DNA of 64,000 bases from the NCBI RefSeq assembly GCF_030503895.2, contig NZ_CP129970.2:372001-436000 (forward strand), in the 5' to 3' direction. Every line of letters starts with the position of its first letter. Position 1 is the first letter of the stretch. This document shows positions 35,737 to 45,203 of this stretch, piece by piece. Under the pieces are notes generated by a model that was not told the origin of the DNA, ran no database searches, and saw nothing but the letters and a program-made list of their open reading frames with translations. A program made the translations under genes and the position numbers. The DNA is from Marivirga arenosa. Its GTDB lineage: Bacteria; Bacteroidota; Bacteroidia; Cytophagales; Cyclobacteriaceae.

Positions 35737-36075
35737 TTACATTAAAAGTTCTTTGGTTTTATTCATCATTTGTACTCCATGTACGAGGGATGCTCCACCA
35801 CGGATTGCAGAAGCCACATGAACTGCTTCCATCATTTGGGCTTCCGTAGCCCCTTTTTCTAGTGAACCTGATGTGTAGGCATCAATACAATAAGGACACT
35901 GCACTGCATGAGAAACTGCTAATGCAATTAACGCTTTCTCTCTTTCCGTAAGTTCACCTTCTTTAAATACTTCTCCATAATAATCGAAGAACTTCTTTCC
36001 TAATTCGGGTGAAAACTCACTTATATTTCCAAATTTTCTTAAATCATCTGAATTGTAATAATTCTTATTGCTCAT
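35737..36075 (-). CDS. AhpD-like protein associated with arsenosugar synthesis
   Basis: 112 residues of the carboxymuconolactone-decarboxylase/AhpD fold. The redox pair C60-P-Y-C63 is present, but the histidine of the usual CxxC-x3-H motif is Tyr67 here. LTEREKALIALAVSHAV and ASAIRGGASLVHGVQMM match proteins regularly found next to ArsS and named peroxidase-like. Probably protects or reduces a thiol/arsenic intermediate. Co-transcribed with arsS (4-base gap). Confidence 0.85.
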   Translation of the reverse strand: MSNKNYYNSDDLRKFGNISEFSPELGKKFFDYYGEVFKEGELTEREKALIALAVSHAVQCPYCIDAYTSGSLEKGATEAQMMEAVHVASAIRGGASLVHGVQMMNKTKELLM

Positions 36076-36372
36076 AATCTTAATAATATTTTTTAGTACT
36101 AATTTGTTTAAACTGATTGAATGCTTACTTACGGCATTTCTTATTTAGCAGATGCCTATTATTTACATTTAAATCAATATCATAATTCAATTTTAATGAC
36201 TAATATCATAATTATTAATCACTATCTGGCATTGAAGGCTAACTAATTCCAATTATGACTGTTAGATGACAAATCAATTAATCTGTTTCAACTAAATTAG
36301 TTTGAATGCTGAATAAATATAATTTCTAAAATCCAGTTTGGATTCTATATCGTTCATAGAGGACAAATTTAC

Positions 36373-37065
36373 ATGATGACGAAAAAAACTGCCATACTAT
36401 TATTCAACAGAAGTGCGCATGAAGAGGCCAAGGCAAAAGGCTATCTTTCTGAGAAGAGTGCAACTAAGGCAGTAAAATTGATTCAGTATTTAAAAGATCA
36501 GACTCATCAAACTGCTCATAGAATAAATCTCCCTGTTTTAAATTTTGATAGTAAAAAGCAGAAAGGCGAAAATTTTGGAGCTAGAATTACTCATGCGATT
36601 AAAACCTCTTTTGAAAAAGGATATGATAATCTAATCATTATCGGAATTGATAGTCCGGGCCTAAATTACAGACATATTCATAAAGCAAAGTCAATACTTG
36701 AGACTACTGAAAAAACAATTTTAGGCCCAGCTCATGATGGAGGCGTTTATTTAATTGGCATCAATAAAAGTAATTTTTGTGAAGCAGAGTTCTTAAACTT
36801 AGCATGGCAAACAGAAGACTTACAACAAAGCTGGAAAAAAGTAGATTCAGATATAGAATGGCTAAATCCTTTAATTGATATAGACCAATTAGAGGACTTA
36901 TTTGAATTTCTACCTAAATTTGACATTACATTAAGTCATTTCCATCAACTAATTTCTATAATTCTAAAGGTATTTAAACAAATTTACCTCCCCTTAAAAA
37001 TAGATCTCTTAAGATCAATTTCTATCCTCTCATTTGGTTTTAGAGCTCCTCCTCAATTAGCTTAA
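36373..37065 (+). CDS. DUF2064 family glycosyltransferase-like protein
   Basis: 230 residues. A GT-A-like fold of the DUF2064 family: KKTAILLFNRSAHEEAKAKG opening, NLIIIGIDSPGL with the DxD-like acidic turn, and GPAHDGGVYLIG. Homologues are annotated as arsenosugar biosynthesis glycosyltransferases and tend to sit by arsS, as here (divergent, 297 bases). The ...SIILKVFKQIYLPLKIDL tail is hydrophobic. ATG 36376 is an alternative start. The enzyme could attach the sugar part of an arsenosugar or act on another small acceptor. Confidence 0.75.
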   Translation: MMTKKTAILLFNRSAHEEAKAKGYLSEKSATKAVKLIQYLKDQTHQTAHRINLPVLNFDSKKQKGENFGARITHAIKTSFEKGYDNLIIIGIDSPGLNYRHIHKAKSILETTEKTILGPAHDGGVYLIGINKSNFCEAEFLNLAWQTEDLQQSWKKVDSDIEWLNPLIDIDQLEDLFEFLPKFDITLSHFHQLISIILKVFKQIYLPLKIDLLRSISILSFGFRAPPQLA

Positions 37066-37130
37066 TTTCAGCTATAAAAAACTTATTAATCAATATGAGA
37101 ATCATTTTCTCATTTTAAACCAAAACTAAA

Positions 37131-40100
37131 ATGAAAAGAATTTTATTGGTAGCGATATTATGCTGCCTGTACACCTCCTTGTTTGCTCAAGAAAAAATAG
37201 TAAGCGGTAGCGTTTTTGATCAAAATACAAAAGAACCCATTCCAGGAGTAAATATTTATTTAAAAAACAGTAATCAAGGGACTACCTCAAGTCTGGATGG
37301 CTCATTCTCACTAGCAATAAAGAATGACATCAAAACGATTGTATTCAGTTTCATAGGCTATGAGCAAAAGGAAATCAATATCAATGATTACAATAAGGAC
37401 CTAACCATTTATTTAAAAGAAAATGCTTTAGAACTATCTGAGGTGGTAGTAACTGCACTAGGATTTGAACGGCAGACTAAAAATCTCGGGTATCCAGTCC
37501 AGAAACTAGATAACAAGCAAGTATCAAATGTAAACACTCCAAATTTCACGGATAATCTAGCAGGAAGAATTGCTGGTGTAACCGTAAGTAGCGGAGTAAC
37601 TGGGGTAGGATCCACTTCAAAAATTAACATAAGAGGAGAAGCATCCTTCACGAATAACAATCCACTTTTCATTGTAGATGGCACTCCTATTAACAATAAT
37701 ACCATTGTTAATAACACTACTGACTTAGCAGAAGGATTTCAAGAAATTGATTTCGGTAATGGGGCGATGGATATTAACCCTGATGATATTGAAAGTGTTA
37801 ATGTATTGAAAGGACCAGCTGCTGCAGCCTTATATGGAACAAGAGCTTCGAATGGTGTGATCATAATTACTACAAAATCTGGAAAGAACACTTCAGGGCT
37901 TGGTTTAAGTATTAATAGTAGCTTTTTTTTGAAAGAAGCTTTTCAGCTCCCTCAATTTCAAAATGAATATGGTCAAGGCAATTCTGGTGAATTCGCATTC
38001 GGAGATGGCCTAGGTGGTGGAGTAAATGATGTAATCTCATATAGTTGGGGACCAAAATTAAATAATGGATATATAACTCCTCAATTTGATAGCCCCGTGA
38101 CTCTACCAAATGGGCAAGTGGTTAGAGGTGGAGATGTGGCCGTACACGGTGGAACGCCTATTACTCCTACTGAAATGATTGCTTATCCTGACAATCTGAA
38201 AGATTTCTATCAGACGGGTTACACTTCCATTCAAAATATTGCGATCAGCAACAGCATAGAAAATGGAAATTACAGACTCTCCTTTACAGACTTAAGAGAT
38301 CAATCTATAATCCCTGGAGTAAACTTAGATCGTAAAACCTTAAGGGCGAATGTAGGTTTTAATCCTACAGATAAACTGAAAGTCAATAGCCATTTTCAAT
38401 ACAGTAACTCATCTAGCGATAATAGACCCTCAAATGGATATGGTTCAGAAAATGTAAACTACTCAATTGTTGCATGGGGACCTCGATCTTTGGATGTAAA
38501 TGCTTTAAGAGATTATTGGCAACCTGGACTAGAAGACATTCAGCAGTATTCCTTTAATTACACATATTTTGACAATCCTTTTTTCACCTTGTATGAAAAC
38601 ACTAACTCCTTTAATAGAGATAGAATATTTGGAAATATTTCAGCTCAATATCAATTCAACTCTAAGCTTAGCTTAATGATAAGAAGTGGCATGGATTATT
38701 CCGATGAATTAAGAAAATTTAAAAGAGCATTTAGTACCAATCGTTTTAAAAATGGAGCCTATGCCGAGCATGATGTTTTTTACAGAGAAATAAATACTGA
38801 TGCAATTATAAATTACAATGACAATTTCGGATTATTAGGACTTGATTTTTCAATAGGAACTAATCGCCTTGATCAATTAGCCATTACACAGCAAGCTCAA
38901 GCTTTATCATTAGCACAGGCGGGTATTTTTAAATTATCTAATTCTGCAATACCGGTAGAAATTGATGATTTTGAAGCTCAAAAAAGAATCAATAGTATTT
39001 TTGGAGTAGCAAAATTAAGCTGGTCAAATTATTTGTTTACCGAAATTACAGCTAGGAATGATTGGTCAAGCGCATTAGCAACACCAGAATCAGTTGAAAA
39101 CACTTCATTTTTCTATCCCTCTATATCCACAAGCTTTATACCTTCTTATTTGTATGATTTGCCAAATTTAATTTCATTTTTACAGCTGAGAGGAAGCTGG
39201 GCTCAAGTAGGTAATGATACAAATCCATACCAAACAGCGGGCATTTATAATTCAACAACTCCCTACATGGGACAACCTGCATTTAGTAGCCAGAGTACAA
39301 TCCCGAATTCAAATCTGTTACCGGAAAGAAATACTTCTTTAGAATTCGGAACTGATATCCGCTTCTGGCAAGATAAATTGAGGTTTGATTTCACATATTA
39401 CAATACCTTAACCGAAAATCAAATCATAGCCTTACCAGTACCTGTAAGCTCTGGTTATAATCAGCAAATTGTAAACGGAAGTAAAGTCAGAAGCCAAGGA
39501 ATAGAAATCATAGCAGGATTACAAGCCTATAGAAGCTCTGATTTTAATTGGAATACAATATTTAACTTCAGTAGAAATGTTTCAATTGTTGAAGAATTAC
39601 CCGATCAAGTAGATCGCTTAACACTCGCCTATTCTAGAATATATGACAGTGATAATCAAACCGTTTGGTATCAGGTTGAAGAGGGTGGCAGATTAGGTGA
39701 TATGTATGGAACAGGCTATTTAAAAACAGAAGACGGTCAATTTATTTTAGATGAAAATGGAAATTTCATTGCTGACAATACACTTCAAAAGTTAGGGAAT
39801 TATAATCCTGATTTCATACTGGGAATCTCAAATGATTTTCAATATAAAAATTTCAATGGTAGCTTTTTATTGGATTGGCGTCAAGGCGGAACTTTAGTTT
39901 CTAGGACTTTAGCTTTAGGTGGAGTTGGAGGTCAGTTGATTGAGACCATAAATCGAGATCAAAACATTGTTGCTGAAGGGGTTGTAAATGTTGGAACTGA
40001 AGAGAATCCTGTGTACGAACCTAATACTACAGCCATTAGTCCAGAAAGTTATTACCGACAATATTATGATAGAAATCATGAGGAGAATAATACTTATAAT

Positions 40101-40337
40101 GCTAGTTATTTAAAGCTAAGACAACTCTCAATAGGCTACGATTTCCCTCAATTTAAATCCTCTGAAGCTCAATTAAGCCTTTCCTTAGTAGGAAGAAATT
40201 TATGGGCTTGGAGTGAAATCCCACACTTCGATCCAGAACAATTAGCCATTCAGGGCAATAATTTTGTAAGTGGCGTGGAAGACATGTCGTATGCGAGCAG
40301 CAGAAGCTATGGCATTAAAATATCCCTTAACTTTTAA
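37131..40337 (+). CDS. SusC/RagA-type TonB-linked outer-membrane transporter
   Basis: 1068 residues. Signal peptide (about 1-19), an N-terminal carboxypeptidase-like domain (about 23-95: GSVFDQNTKEPIPGVNIYLK), the TonB box region ELSEVVVTALG, a plug domain (IAGVTVSS ... LFIVDGTPINNN ... LKGPAAAALYGTRASNGVIIITTK), then a beta-barrel to a C-terminal ...YGIKISLNF. Energised by TonB, it imports a ligand bound by the partner SusD lipoprotein, whose gene starts 11 bases later. Substrate unknown; neighbours suggest a small molecule handled with the symporter and phosphoesterase rather than a polysaccharide, because no glycoside hydrolases are nearby. Confidence 0.95.
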   Translation: MKRILLVAILCCLYTSLFAQEKIVSGSVFDQNTKEPIPGVNIYLKNSNQGTTSSLDGSFSLAIKNDIKTIVFSFIGYEQKEININDYNKDLTIYLKENALELSEVVVTALGFERQTKNLGYPVQKLDNKQVSNVNTPNFTDNLAGRIAGVTVSSGVTGVGSTSKINIRGEASFTNNNPLFIVDGTPINNNTIVNNTTDLAEGFQEIDFGNGAMDINPDDIESVNVLKGPAAAALYGTRASNGVIIITTKSGKNTSGLGLSINSSFFLKEAFQLPQFQNEYGQGNSGEFAFGDGLGGGVNDVISYSWGPKLNNGYITPQFDSPVTLPNGQVVRGGDVAVHGGTPITPTEMIAYPDNLKDFYQTGYTSIQNIAISNSIENGNYRLSFTDLRDQSIIPGVNLDRKTLRANVGFNPTDKLKVNSHFQYSNSSSDNRPSNGYGSENVNYSIVAWGPRSLDVNALRDYWQPGLEDIQQYSFNYTYFDNPFFTLYENTNSFNRDRIFGNISAQYQFNSKLSLMIRSGMDYSDELRKFKRAFSTNRFKNGAYAEHDVFYREINTDAIINYNDNFGLLGLDFSIGTNRLDQLAITQQAQALSLAQAGIFKLSNSAIPVEIDDFEAQKRINSIFGVAKLSWSNYLFTEITARNDWSSALATPESVENTSFFYPSISTSFIPSYLYDLPNLISFLQLRGSWAQVGNDTNPYQTAGIYNSTTPYMGQPAFSSQSTIPNSNLLPERNTSLEFGTDIRFWQDKLRFDFTYYNTLTENQIIALPVPVSSGYNQQIVNGSKVRSQGIEIIAGLQAYRSSDFNWNTIFNFSRNVSIVEELPDQVDRLTLAYSRIYDSDNQTVWYQVEEGGRLGDMYGTGYLKTEDGQFILDENGNFIADNTLQKLGNYNPDFILGISNDFQYKNFNGSFLLDWRQGGTLVSRTLALGGVGGQLIETINRDQNIVAEGVVNVGTEENPVYEPNTTAISPESYYRQYYDRNHEENNTYNASYLKLRQLSIGYDFPQFKSSEAQLSLSLVGRNLWAWSEIPHFDPEQLAIQGNNFVSGVEDMSYASSRSYGIKISLNF

Positions 40338-40348
40338 TCAAAGGCAAG

Positions 40349-41788
40349 ATGAAAAATATTAGACTATATATCCTTTTCCCAGTTTTTCTTTTAATGGGTG
40401 CTTGTACTGATGATTTTCAGGAAATCAACACTAATCCAAACGCTCCTGTTAACATTCAACCAGAATTATTATTGCGTCAAGTAATATATGATTACGGAGA
40501 ACAAATGTCATATGAAGGTTTTGTTGCAGGGAATTTATTGGGGCAGTATATGACTGCGATTGATTTCAATTTATTTGATAGACATGGTCTTAAAAACCCA
40601 CAACTAGGTGGAAACCCATGGCCAATCATTTACAAAAATCTGTTAGACAATGAACAAATAATTCGAATAGCAGAAAGTTCAGAGACATTTAAAGTTTATG
40701 AAGGTCCTGCTTTGATCATGAAAGCTTATATGACTGCTGCATTAACTGATATATTTGGAAATGTTCCTTATACTGAAGCCTTAAATGGTCAAGAAGGAAA
40801 TGTAACACCAAAGTTCGATGACCAACAAGAAATCTATTTAGGAGAAAATGGAATTCTTGATAATCTGGAGAGGGGAATTCAGTCCATCAAAAACTATGAT
40901 GGTAATCTTACTTTAGGAGGAGATATTTTATTTGAGGGTGATTTAAATGCATGGATTCAATTTGCTAATTCACTTCGAATAAAAGCATTAATGAGAATTT
41001 CAGATCAGGTAAATATCAGTGAGGACCTACAAAGGATTTTTACAGAAGGAGATTTTATTAGTGATAACACTATGAATGCAACTTTCGATTTCACTGATGG
41101 AAGACCTAATAATTTTAGAATGGCTACTTTACGAGAGGGTGATTATAATCTATTTATCATGTCTGAAACCATGCAAGAGATATTGGAGAAATATGATGAT
41201 CCTAGAGCTGAAATATTATTCAGGCCCGCAGTAAATTCAGGAGAATTCAATGGTTTAAGAAACGGTCCAGATGCATCTCAAATTTCGATTTCAGTAGCTG
41301 ACTATTCTTTAAGTGGCAGTATATTCAGAACGAATACAAGTCAGTTAGATGCTAATTTCATGACCAGCTGGGAAACCCATTTTTTATTAGCTGAGGCAGC
41401 TTATAAAGGTTATATCAGTGCAGATGCTAAAGCATTATATGAAACCGCAGTTTCACAAGCTTATGAATACTGGCACACCAATTTACCAGATGATATTTTT
41501 ACTACTGGAAATACCGCTTTTGGTGAAAATGGAAATGATCCATTACAACAAATAATTGAACAAAAATGGTTAGCCAATATTATTAATGGTTATGAAGGTT
41601 GGATAGAATGGAAAAGAACGGGCTATCCAGAGCTAAAAACGGTTACAGCCAGTTTTAATAACAATATAATCCCAGTTAGAATGCCTTACCCTAGCAATGA
41701 AGTCACATTAAATCAAGAACAGTTAGAAAAAACAAGTGGTAATCCATCTAATGACATTAATCAAAGAACATGGTGGGACATTGATTAG
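40349..41788 (+). CDS. SusD/RagB-type nutrient-binding lipoprotein
   Basis: 479 residues, lipoprotein signal with Cys19 in MGACTDDFQEINTNPNAP, the classic SusD start. SusD-like helical TPR core with AYMTAALTDIFGNVPYTEAL, WETHFLLAEAAYKGYI and the final QRTWWDID. It binds the ligand at the cell surface and lids the SusC barrel. Eleven bases after SusC, 44 bases before the symporter, so probably one transcript. Confidence 0.93.
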   Translation: MKNIRLYILFPVFLLMGACTDDFQEINTNPNAPVNIQPELLLRQVIYDYGEQMSYEGFVAGNLLGQYMTAIDFNLFDRHGLKNPQLGGNPWPIIYKNLLDNEQIIRIAESSETFKVYEGPALIMKAYMTAALTDIFGNVPYTEALNGQEGNVTPKFDDQQEIYLGENGILDNLERGIQSIKNYDGNLTLGGDILFEGDLNAWIQFANSLRIKALMRISDQVNISEDLQRIFTEGDFISDNTMNATFDFTDGRPNNFRMATLREGDYNLFIMSETMQEILEKYDDPRAEILFRPAVNSGEFNGLRNGPDASQISISVADYSLSGSIFRTNTSQLDANFMTSWETHFLLAEAAYKGYISADAKALYETAVSQAYEYWHTNLPDDIFTTGNTAFGENGNDPLQQIIEQKWLANIINGYEGWIEWKRTGYPELKTVTASFNNNIIPVRMPYPSNEVTLNQEQLEKTSGNPSNDINQRTWWDID

Positions 41789-41832
41789 TACAAAATTCAT
41801 ATTCATTCATTAATACTATTAGTTTTGTGTTT

Positions 41833-43218
41833 ATGCAAGATATTGAAATCTATCAATGGGGGCTGATAATCGTAAGCAGCCTCCTGTTTTTCTTTCTAGC
41901 TCCCTTTTCAAAAAAACCATCTGAATTTTTTAGTGCATTGTCTGTAAAAGGAAAGCAGCCCAATATCATTATGCTCACTAGCAGCTTGGTGATCTCTTGG
42001 ATATTTGCTAAGTCAATAACTAATGCCGCTAATCTAGGACTCGAATATGGAATGGTGGGCGGTATTGCGTATGCTACTTATTATTTATCCTTTATAGTTG
42101 CTGGAATAATAATATATAAACTCAGAACGAAAGGTAATTTTAATAGCATTCATCATTTCTTAAGGTCGAAATTTGGTTCTAATGCAGTTTTGATTTTTTC
42201 CGTATTAATTGCCATCCGTTTATTCAATGAGGTATGGTCAAACACCATGGTAATTGGTAGCTATTTTGGAGAAATGGGAAGCCAACCTTATTACCTTGCT
42301 ATAATAGTTTTTACTGCGTTAACATTAGCCTATACTTTAAAAGGGGGATTAAGAAGTTCACTTTTAACTGATGCTATTCAGATGGTGTTCTTTGGAATTT
42401 TACTGTTTGTTTTACTTAAGTTAATTATGACAGATGAATCCCAAAACATAAGCAACTATGTAAGAACTGGAGAATGGAATTTTGCTGGTGGCCTTGGTCT
42501 TTTATTAGTTGCCTTTTTACAAATTTTCAGCTACCCTTTCCACGATTCTGTTATGACAGACCGAGGATTTATTAGCCCTCCCAAGCAAACTTTAAGAAGC
42601 TTTATTGCAGCTGCAATCATAGGTTTTGTATGTATTACTCTATTTTCGTTAATAGGTATTTTTGCTCAATTTAAAGGTTTGAAAGGGCAAGCAGCAGTAG
42701 AAGTTGGTAAATATTTAGGTGTAGGAAGTATGTTTATGCTCAATTTTATCATGGTTACTTCAGCTGCATCAACTCTAGATTCTGCTTTTTCATCATTTTC
42801 AAAACTTAGCATTATTGATTTAAAACTTCAAAAGGTACCAACGGTTAAAATGGGAAGGATAGTCATGGTGATTTTAGCAGTTTTGGGTACAATTCCCATT
42901 TTTTTAAAGCCAACAATTCTTTCAGCTACAACTATTTCCGGTACCATGGTTTTAGGTCTAGCTCCGATATTCTTATTATGGTATTTGAAAGCCCCTAAAT
43001 TATCATTTTACTTAGCCATATTTAGTGGGATATTAGTAGGTTTAATCCATGCATTCGATGTATTTCCTAAAATAATGATCTTAACTGAAGGTCCTTACGC
43101 TAATTTACTGTCAGCAAATATTTGGGGGAGTATTTTATGTTTTGTAGGATATATAATTCCCATACTCGTTTCAAATAATAAATCAAATCAAGTAGAAAGT
43201 ATTAAAACAATATCATGA
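41833..43218 (+). CDS. Sodium:solute symporter family protein
   Basis: 461 residues with about 12-13 transmembrane helices. LVISWIFAKSITNAANLGLEYGMVGGIAYATYY and TLKGGLRSSLLTDAIQ are SSS family signatures, and SAASTLDSAFSSFSKLS holds the Na2-site-like Ser/Thr run. It would carry the SusC/D substrate (or product) across the inner membrane with Na+. I use ATG 41833; GTG 41827 two codons earlier is possible. It overlaps the phosphoesterase gene by 4 bases, so the four genes from 37131 form an apparent operon. Confidence 0.88.
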   Translation: MQDIEIYQWGLIIVSSLLFFFLAPFSKKPSEFFSALSVKGKQPNIIMLTSSLVISWIFAKSITNAANLGLEYGMVGGIAYATYYLSFIVAGIIIYKLRTKGNFNSIHHFLRSKFGSNAVLIFSVLIAIRLFNEVWSNTMVIGSYFGEMGSQPYYLAIIVFTALTLAYTLKGGLRSSLLTDAIQMVFFGILLFVLLKLIMTDESQNISNYVRTGEWNFAGGLGLLLVAFLQIFSYPFHDSVMTDRGFISPPKQTLRSFIAAAIIGFVCITLFSLIGIFAQFKGLKGQAAVEVGKYLGVGSMFMLNFIMVTSAASTLDSAFSSFSKLSIIDLKLQKVPTVKMGRIVMVILAVLGTIPIFLKPTILSATTISGTMVLGLAPIFLLWYLKAPKLSFYLAIFSGILVGLIHAFDVFPKIMILTEGPYANLLSANIWGSILCFVGYIIPILVSNNKSNQVESIKTIS

Positions 43219-44021
43219 AAAATATAGGTGAAATAAAGGGTGAAATTATTGTTTTTGGTGGGGTTTACAGCAATCTACAAGCACTGGAAAGCTTAAAAGA
43301 ATATGCAGATGCAAGAGACATTTCATCACAAAATATTTTTTGCACTGGTGATGTGGCTGGTTATTGTGCTCAACCCGAGGAATGTGTTCAGCTGGTTAAA
43401 GAATGGGGAATAAACTGTATAGCGGGTAATGTAGAATTGCAATTAGCATCTGGAGAAGATGATTGTGGATGTGATTTTGATGAAGGGAGTAGATGCGATG
43501 TATTTTCAAGACAATGGTATCCCTATGCCCAATCAAAGCTTTCAGAAAATTCTATTAATTGGATGAAAGAATTACCCGAACATATTTCATTCCATTATGG
43601 CGGTAAGAAAGTAGTGATGGTGCATGGCTCCTACACTGGCACTTCTGATTTTATTTTCAAATCAACTCCATGGGAGGAAAAAGAAAGGCACTTTAAAGCA
43701 ACAAATGCTGATATTATTTTAGCTGGGCATTGTGGATTACCTTTTACCGATCAGAAAGACAGTATGAAATGGGTGAATGCTGGAGTAATAGGAATGCCTG
43801 CAAATGATGGTCAAACTTCCGTTTGGTTTATTGAATTAAATGAAAAACATGATGTAATACCGCATCAAATGGAATATGATCATATAAAAACCAATAAATT
43901 AATGGTAGAAAACTCGCTACCAGAAGCCTATGCCAAAACCTTGCTTAGTGGCATATGGGATAATTGTGAAATTTTACCTGAGGCAGAAACCAATTTGCAA
44001 GGCAAAATGATCCATTTCTAG
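43215..44021 (+). CDS. Atypical metallophosphoesterase
   Basis: 268 residues of the calcineurin-like/YfcE fold: CTGDVAGY (Asp46), AGNVE (Asn72), MVHGS and AGHC hold five of the normal metal ligands. The first motif, normally DxH (SDIHGN), is FGGVYSN here, with Gly16 and Tyr18 replacing Asp and His. An insert contains C84-x-C86 and C94, possible extra metal or arsenic/selenium ligands. Coupled by a 4-base overlap to the symporter. It may act on a phosphorylated form of whatever is transported. Confidence 0.75.
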   Translation: MKNIGEIKGEIIVFGGVYSNLQALESLKEYADARDISSQNIFCTGDVAGYCAQPEECVQLVKEWGINCIAGNVELQLASGEDDCGCDFDEGSRCDVFSRQWYPYAQSKLSENSINWMKELPEHISFHYGGKKVVMVHGSYTGTSDFIFKSTPWEEKERHFKATNADIILAGHCGLPFTDQKDSMKWVNAGVIGMPANDGQTSVWFIELNEKHDVIPHQMEYDHIKTNKLMVENSLPEAYAKTLLSGIWDNCEILPEAETNLQGKMIHF

Positions 44022-44088
44022 TTAAGATGTTGGAAAAGCAAAGGTATTCTTATACTTTACAATTGTATAATATACATTTCAAACTATC

Positions 44089-44976
44089 ATGCTTAAAATC
44101 AGCCTTAGAATCTTATTAGTTTTATTCATTGCACTTGTTTCTTTTTCCTTCTATTTATCTCCACGTTTAGGTGTTTTGATTCCACTGGGTAAAGAAACAA
44201 GAGATCAAACTATGTATCATTTAGCATTTGATACGCTTAGTACGAATCAGTTCGACATTAAGTATGTTGACCATAGCGCTGATTCTTTCTATACAGTTTT
44301 AAGAAATAAATATCAATTAGACACATTAACAAAGGATGCTGAAACTGATTTTGATAAAATATTAGCGGTTCAAAGCTGGGTTCAGGGCAGGTGGGAACAC
44401 GATTGTTGTAATACTCCAGAGCATAATAATGCGCTTTATATATTGGAACAAGCTGAAAAAGGAGAAAGATTTAGGTGTGTTGAATATAGCACTGTTGCAA
44501 GACAGTGTTTGGCTTCGCTTGGCTTTAAAGTCAGAGGACTCGGTTTAATGACCAAAGACATAAGTGAAATTCAATCAGGTGGCGGTCACGTTGTAAATGA
44601 AGTATATATAGCTGACCTAAAAAAATGGATGTATTTCGATCCTCAATTTGGTGTAATACCCACTGTAAATGGAGAGCCGTTAAACGCTATTGAATTGCAA
44701 TATAGAATTAAAAATAAGCTGGATTTTGATCTGATTAATCCAAACAAAACCACTACAAAAGAAGACTATATTAAATGGATAGGCCCTTACCTTTATTATT
44801 TCACCGTAAATTTAAACCAAGGGGGGATTGGTATTTGGGACCGCGTAGTGGGAAATAAGAAAAGTCTCACACTTTATTCAAAAGATGCGATACAACCTGC
44901 CTATTTTCAAAAAATATTTAGACTTAACACATCCTATTATACACATTCATTAAAAGATTTCTATCCTGAATTGTAA
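44089..44976 (+). CDS. Transglutaminase-like protein, membrane anchored
   Basis: 295 residues: N-terminal signal anchor (about 5-24), then a transglutaminase/papain-like core. The catalytic triad candidates are Cys in ERFRCVEYSTVARQCLASLGF, His in GGGHVVNEVYI and Asp in MYFDPQFG. Bacterial members act as periplasmic proteases or amidases. A Cys-Cys pair and HDCCNTPEHNN precede the core. Possibly its own unit after the metallophosphoesterase (67-base gap). Confidence 0.75.
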   Translation: MLKISLRILLVLFIALVSFSFYLSPRLGVLIPLGKETRDQTMYHLAFDTLSTNQFDIKYVDHSADSFYTVLRNKYQLDTLTKDAETDFDKILAVQSWVQGRWEHDCCNTPEHNNALYILEQAEKGERFRCVEYSTVARQCLASLGFKVRGLGLMTKDISEIQSGGGHVVNEVYIADLKKWMYFDPQFGVIPTVNGEPLNAIELQYRIKNKLDFDLINPNKTTTKEDYIKWIGPYLYYFTVNLNQGGIGIWDRVVGNKKSLTLYSKDAIQPAYFQKIFRLNTSYYTHSLKDFYPEL

Positions 44977-45116
44977 AGACCCTTTGAGTACAAAGTCAAT
45001 ACACCGATAATAAATCAAACCTAATTTTTGCAAGGGTTTTGATATCTGTCATTACCTTCTTACAAATGCAATTCTGTAGGTATTTTTAAATTTTTCACTC
45101 ATTTATGCTCGTGCTA

Positions 45117-45131
45117 AAACCTGTCAGGTTT
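45117..45131. repeat. ACCTGTCAGGT palindrome, copy 1
   Basis: AAACCTGTCAGGTTT, a 7-bp palindrome around a central T. Its reverse complement is found at 45184-45198, and the same core occurs at 49620-49650. It lies between the convergent transglutaminase-like and PhoH genes. Confidence 0.7.
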
Positions 45132-45183
45132 CTACAATTTAGAATTGCAAAATTATTATTTCCTCATCCATATAATTAAATGT

Positions 45184-45198
45184 AAACCTGACAGGTTT
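45184..45198. repeat. ACCTGTCAGGT palindrome, copy 2 (inverted)
   Basis: AAACCTGACAGGTTT, exactly complementary to 45117-45131 across 52 bases; the pair could form a long hairpin 6 bases past the phoH stop and act as a terminator. Confidence 0.7.
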
Positions 45199-45203
45199 CC
45201 TTA

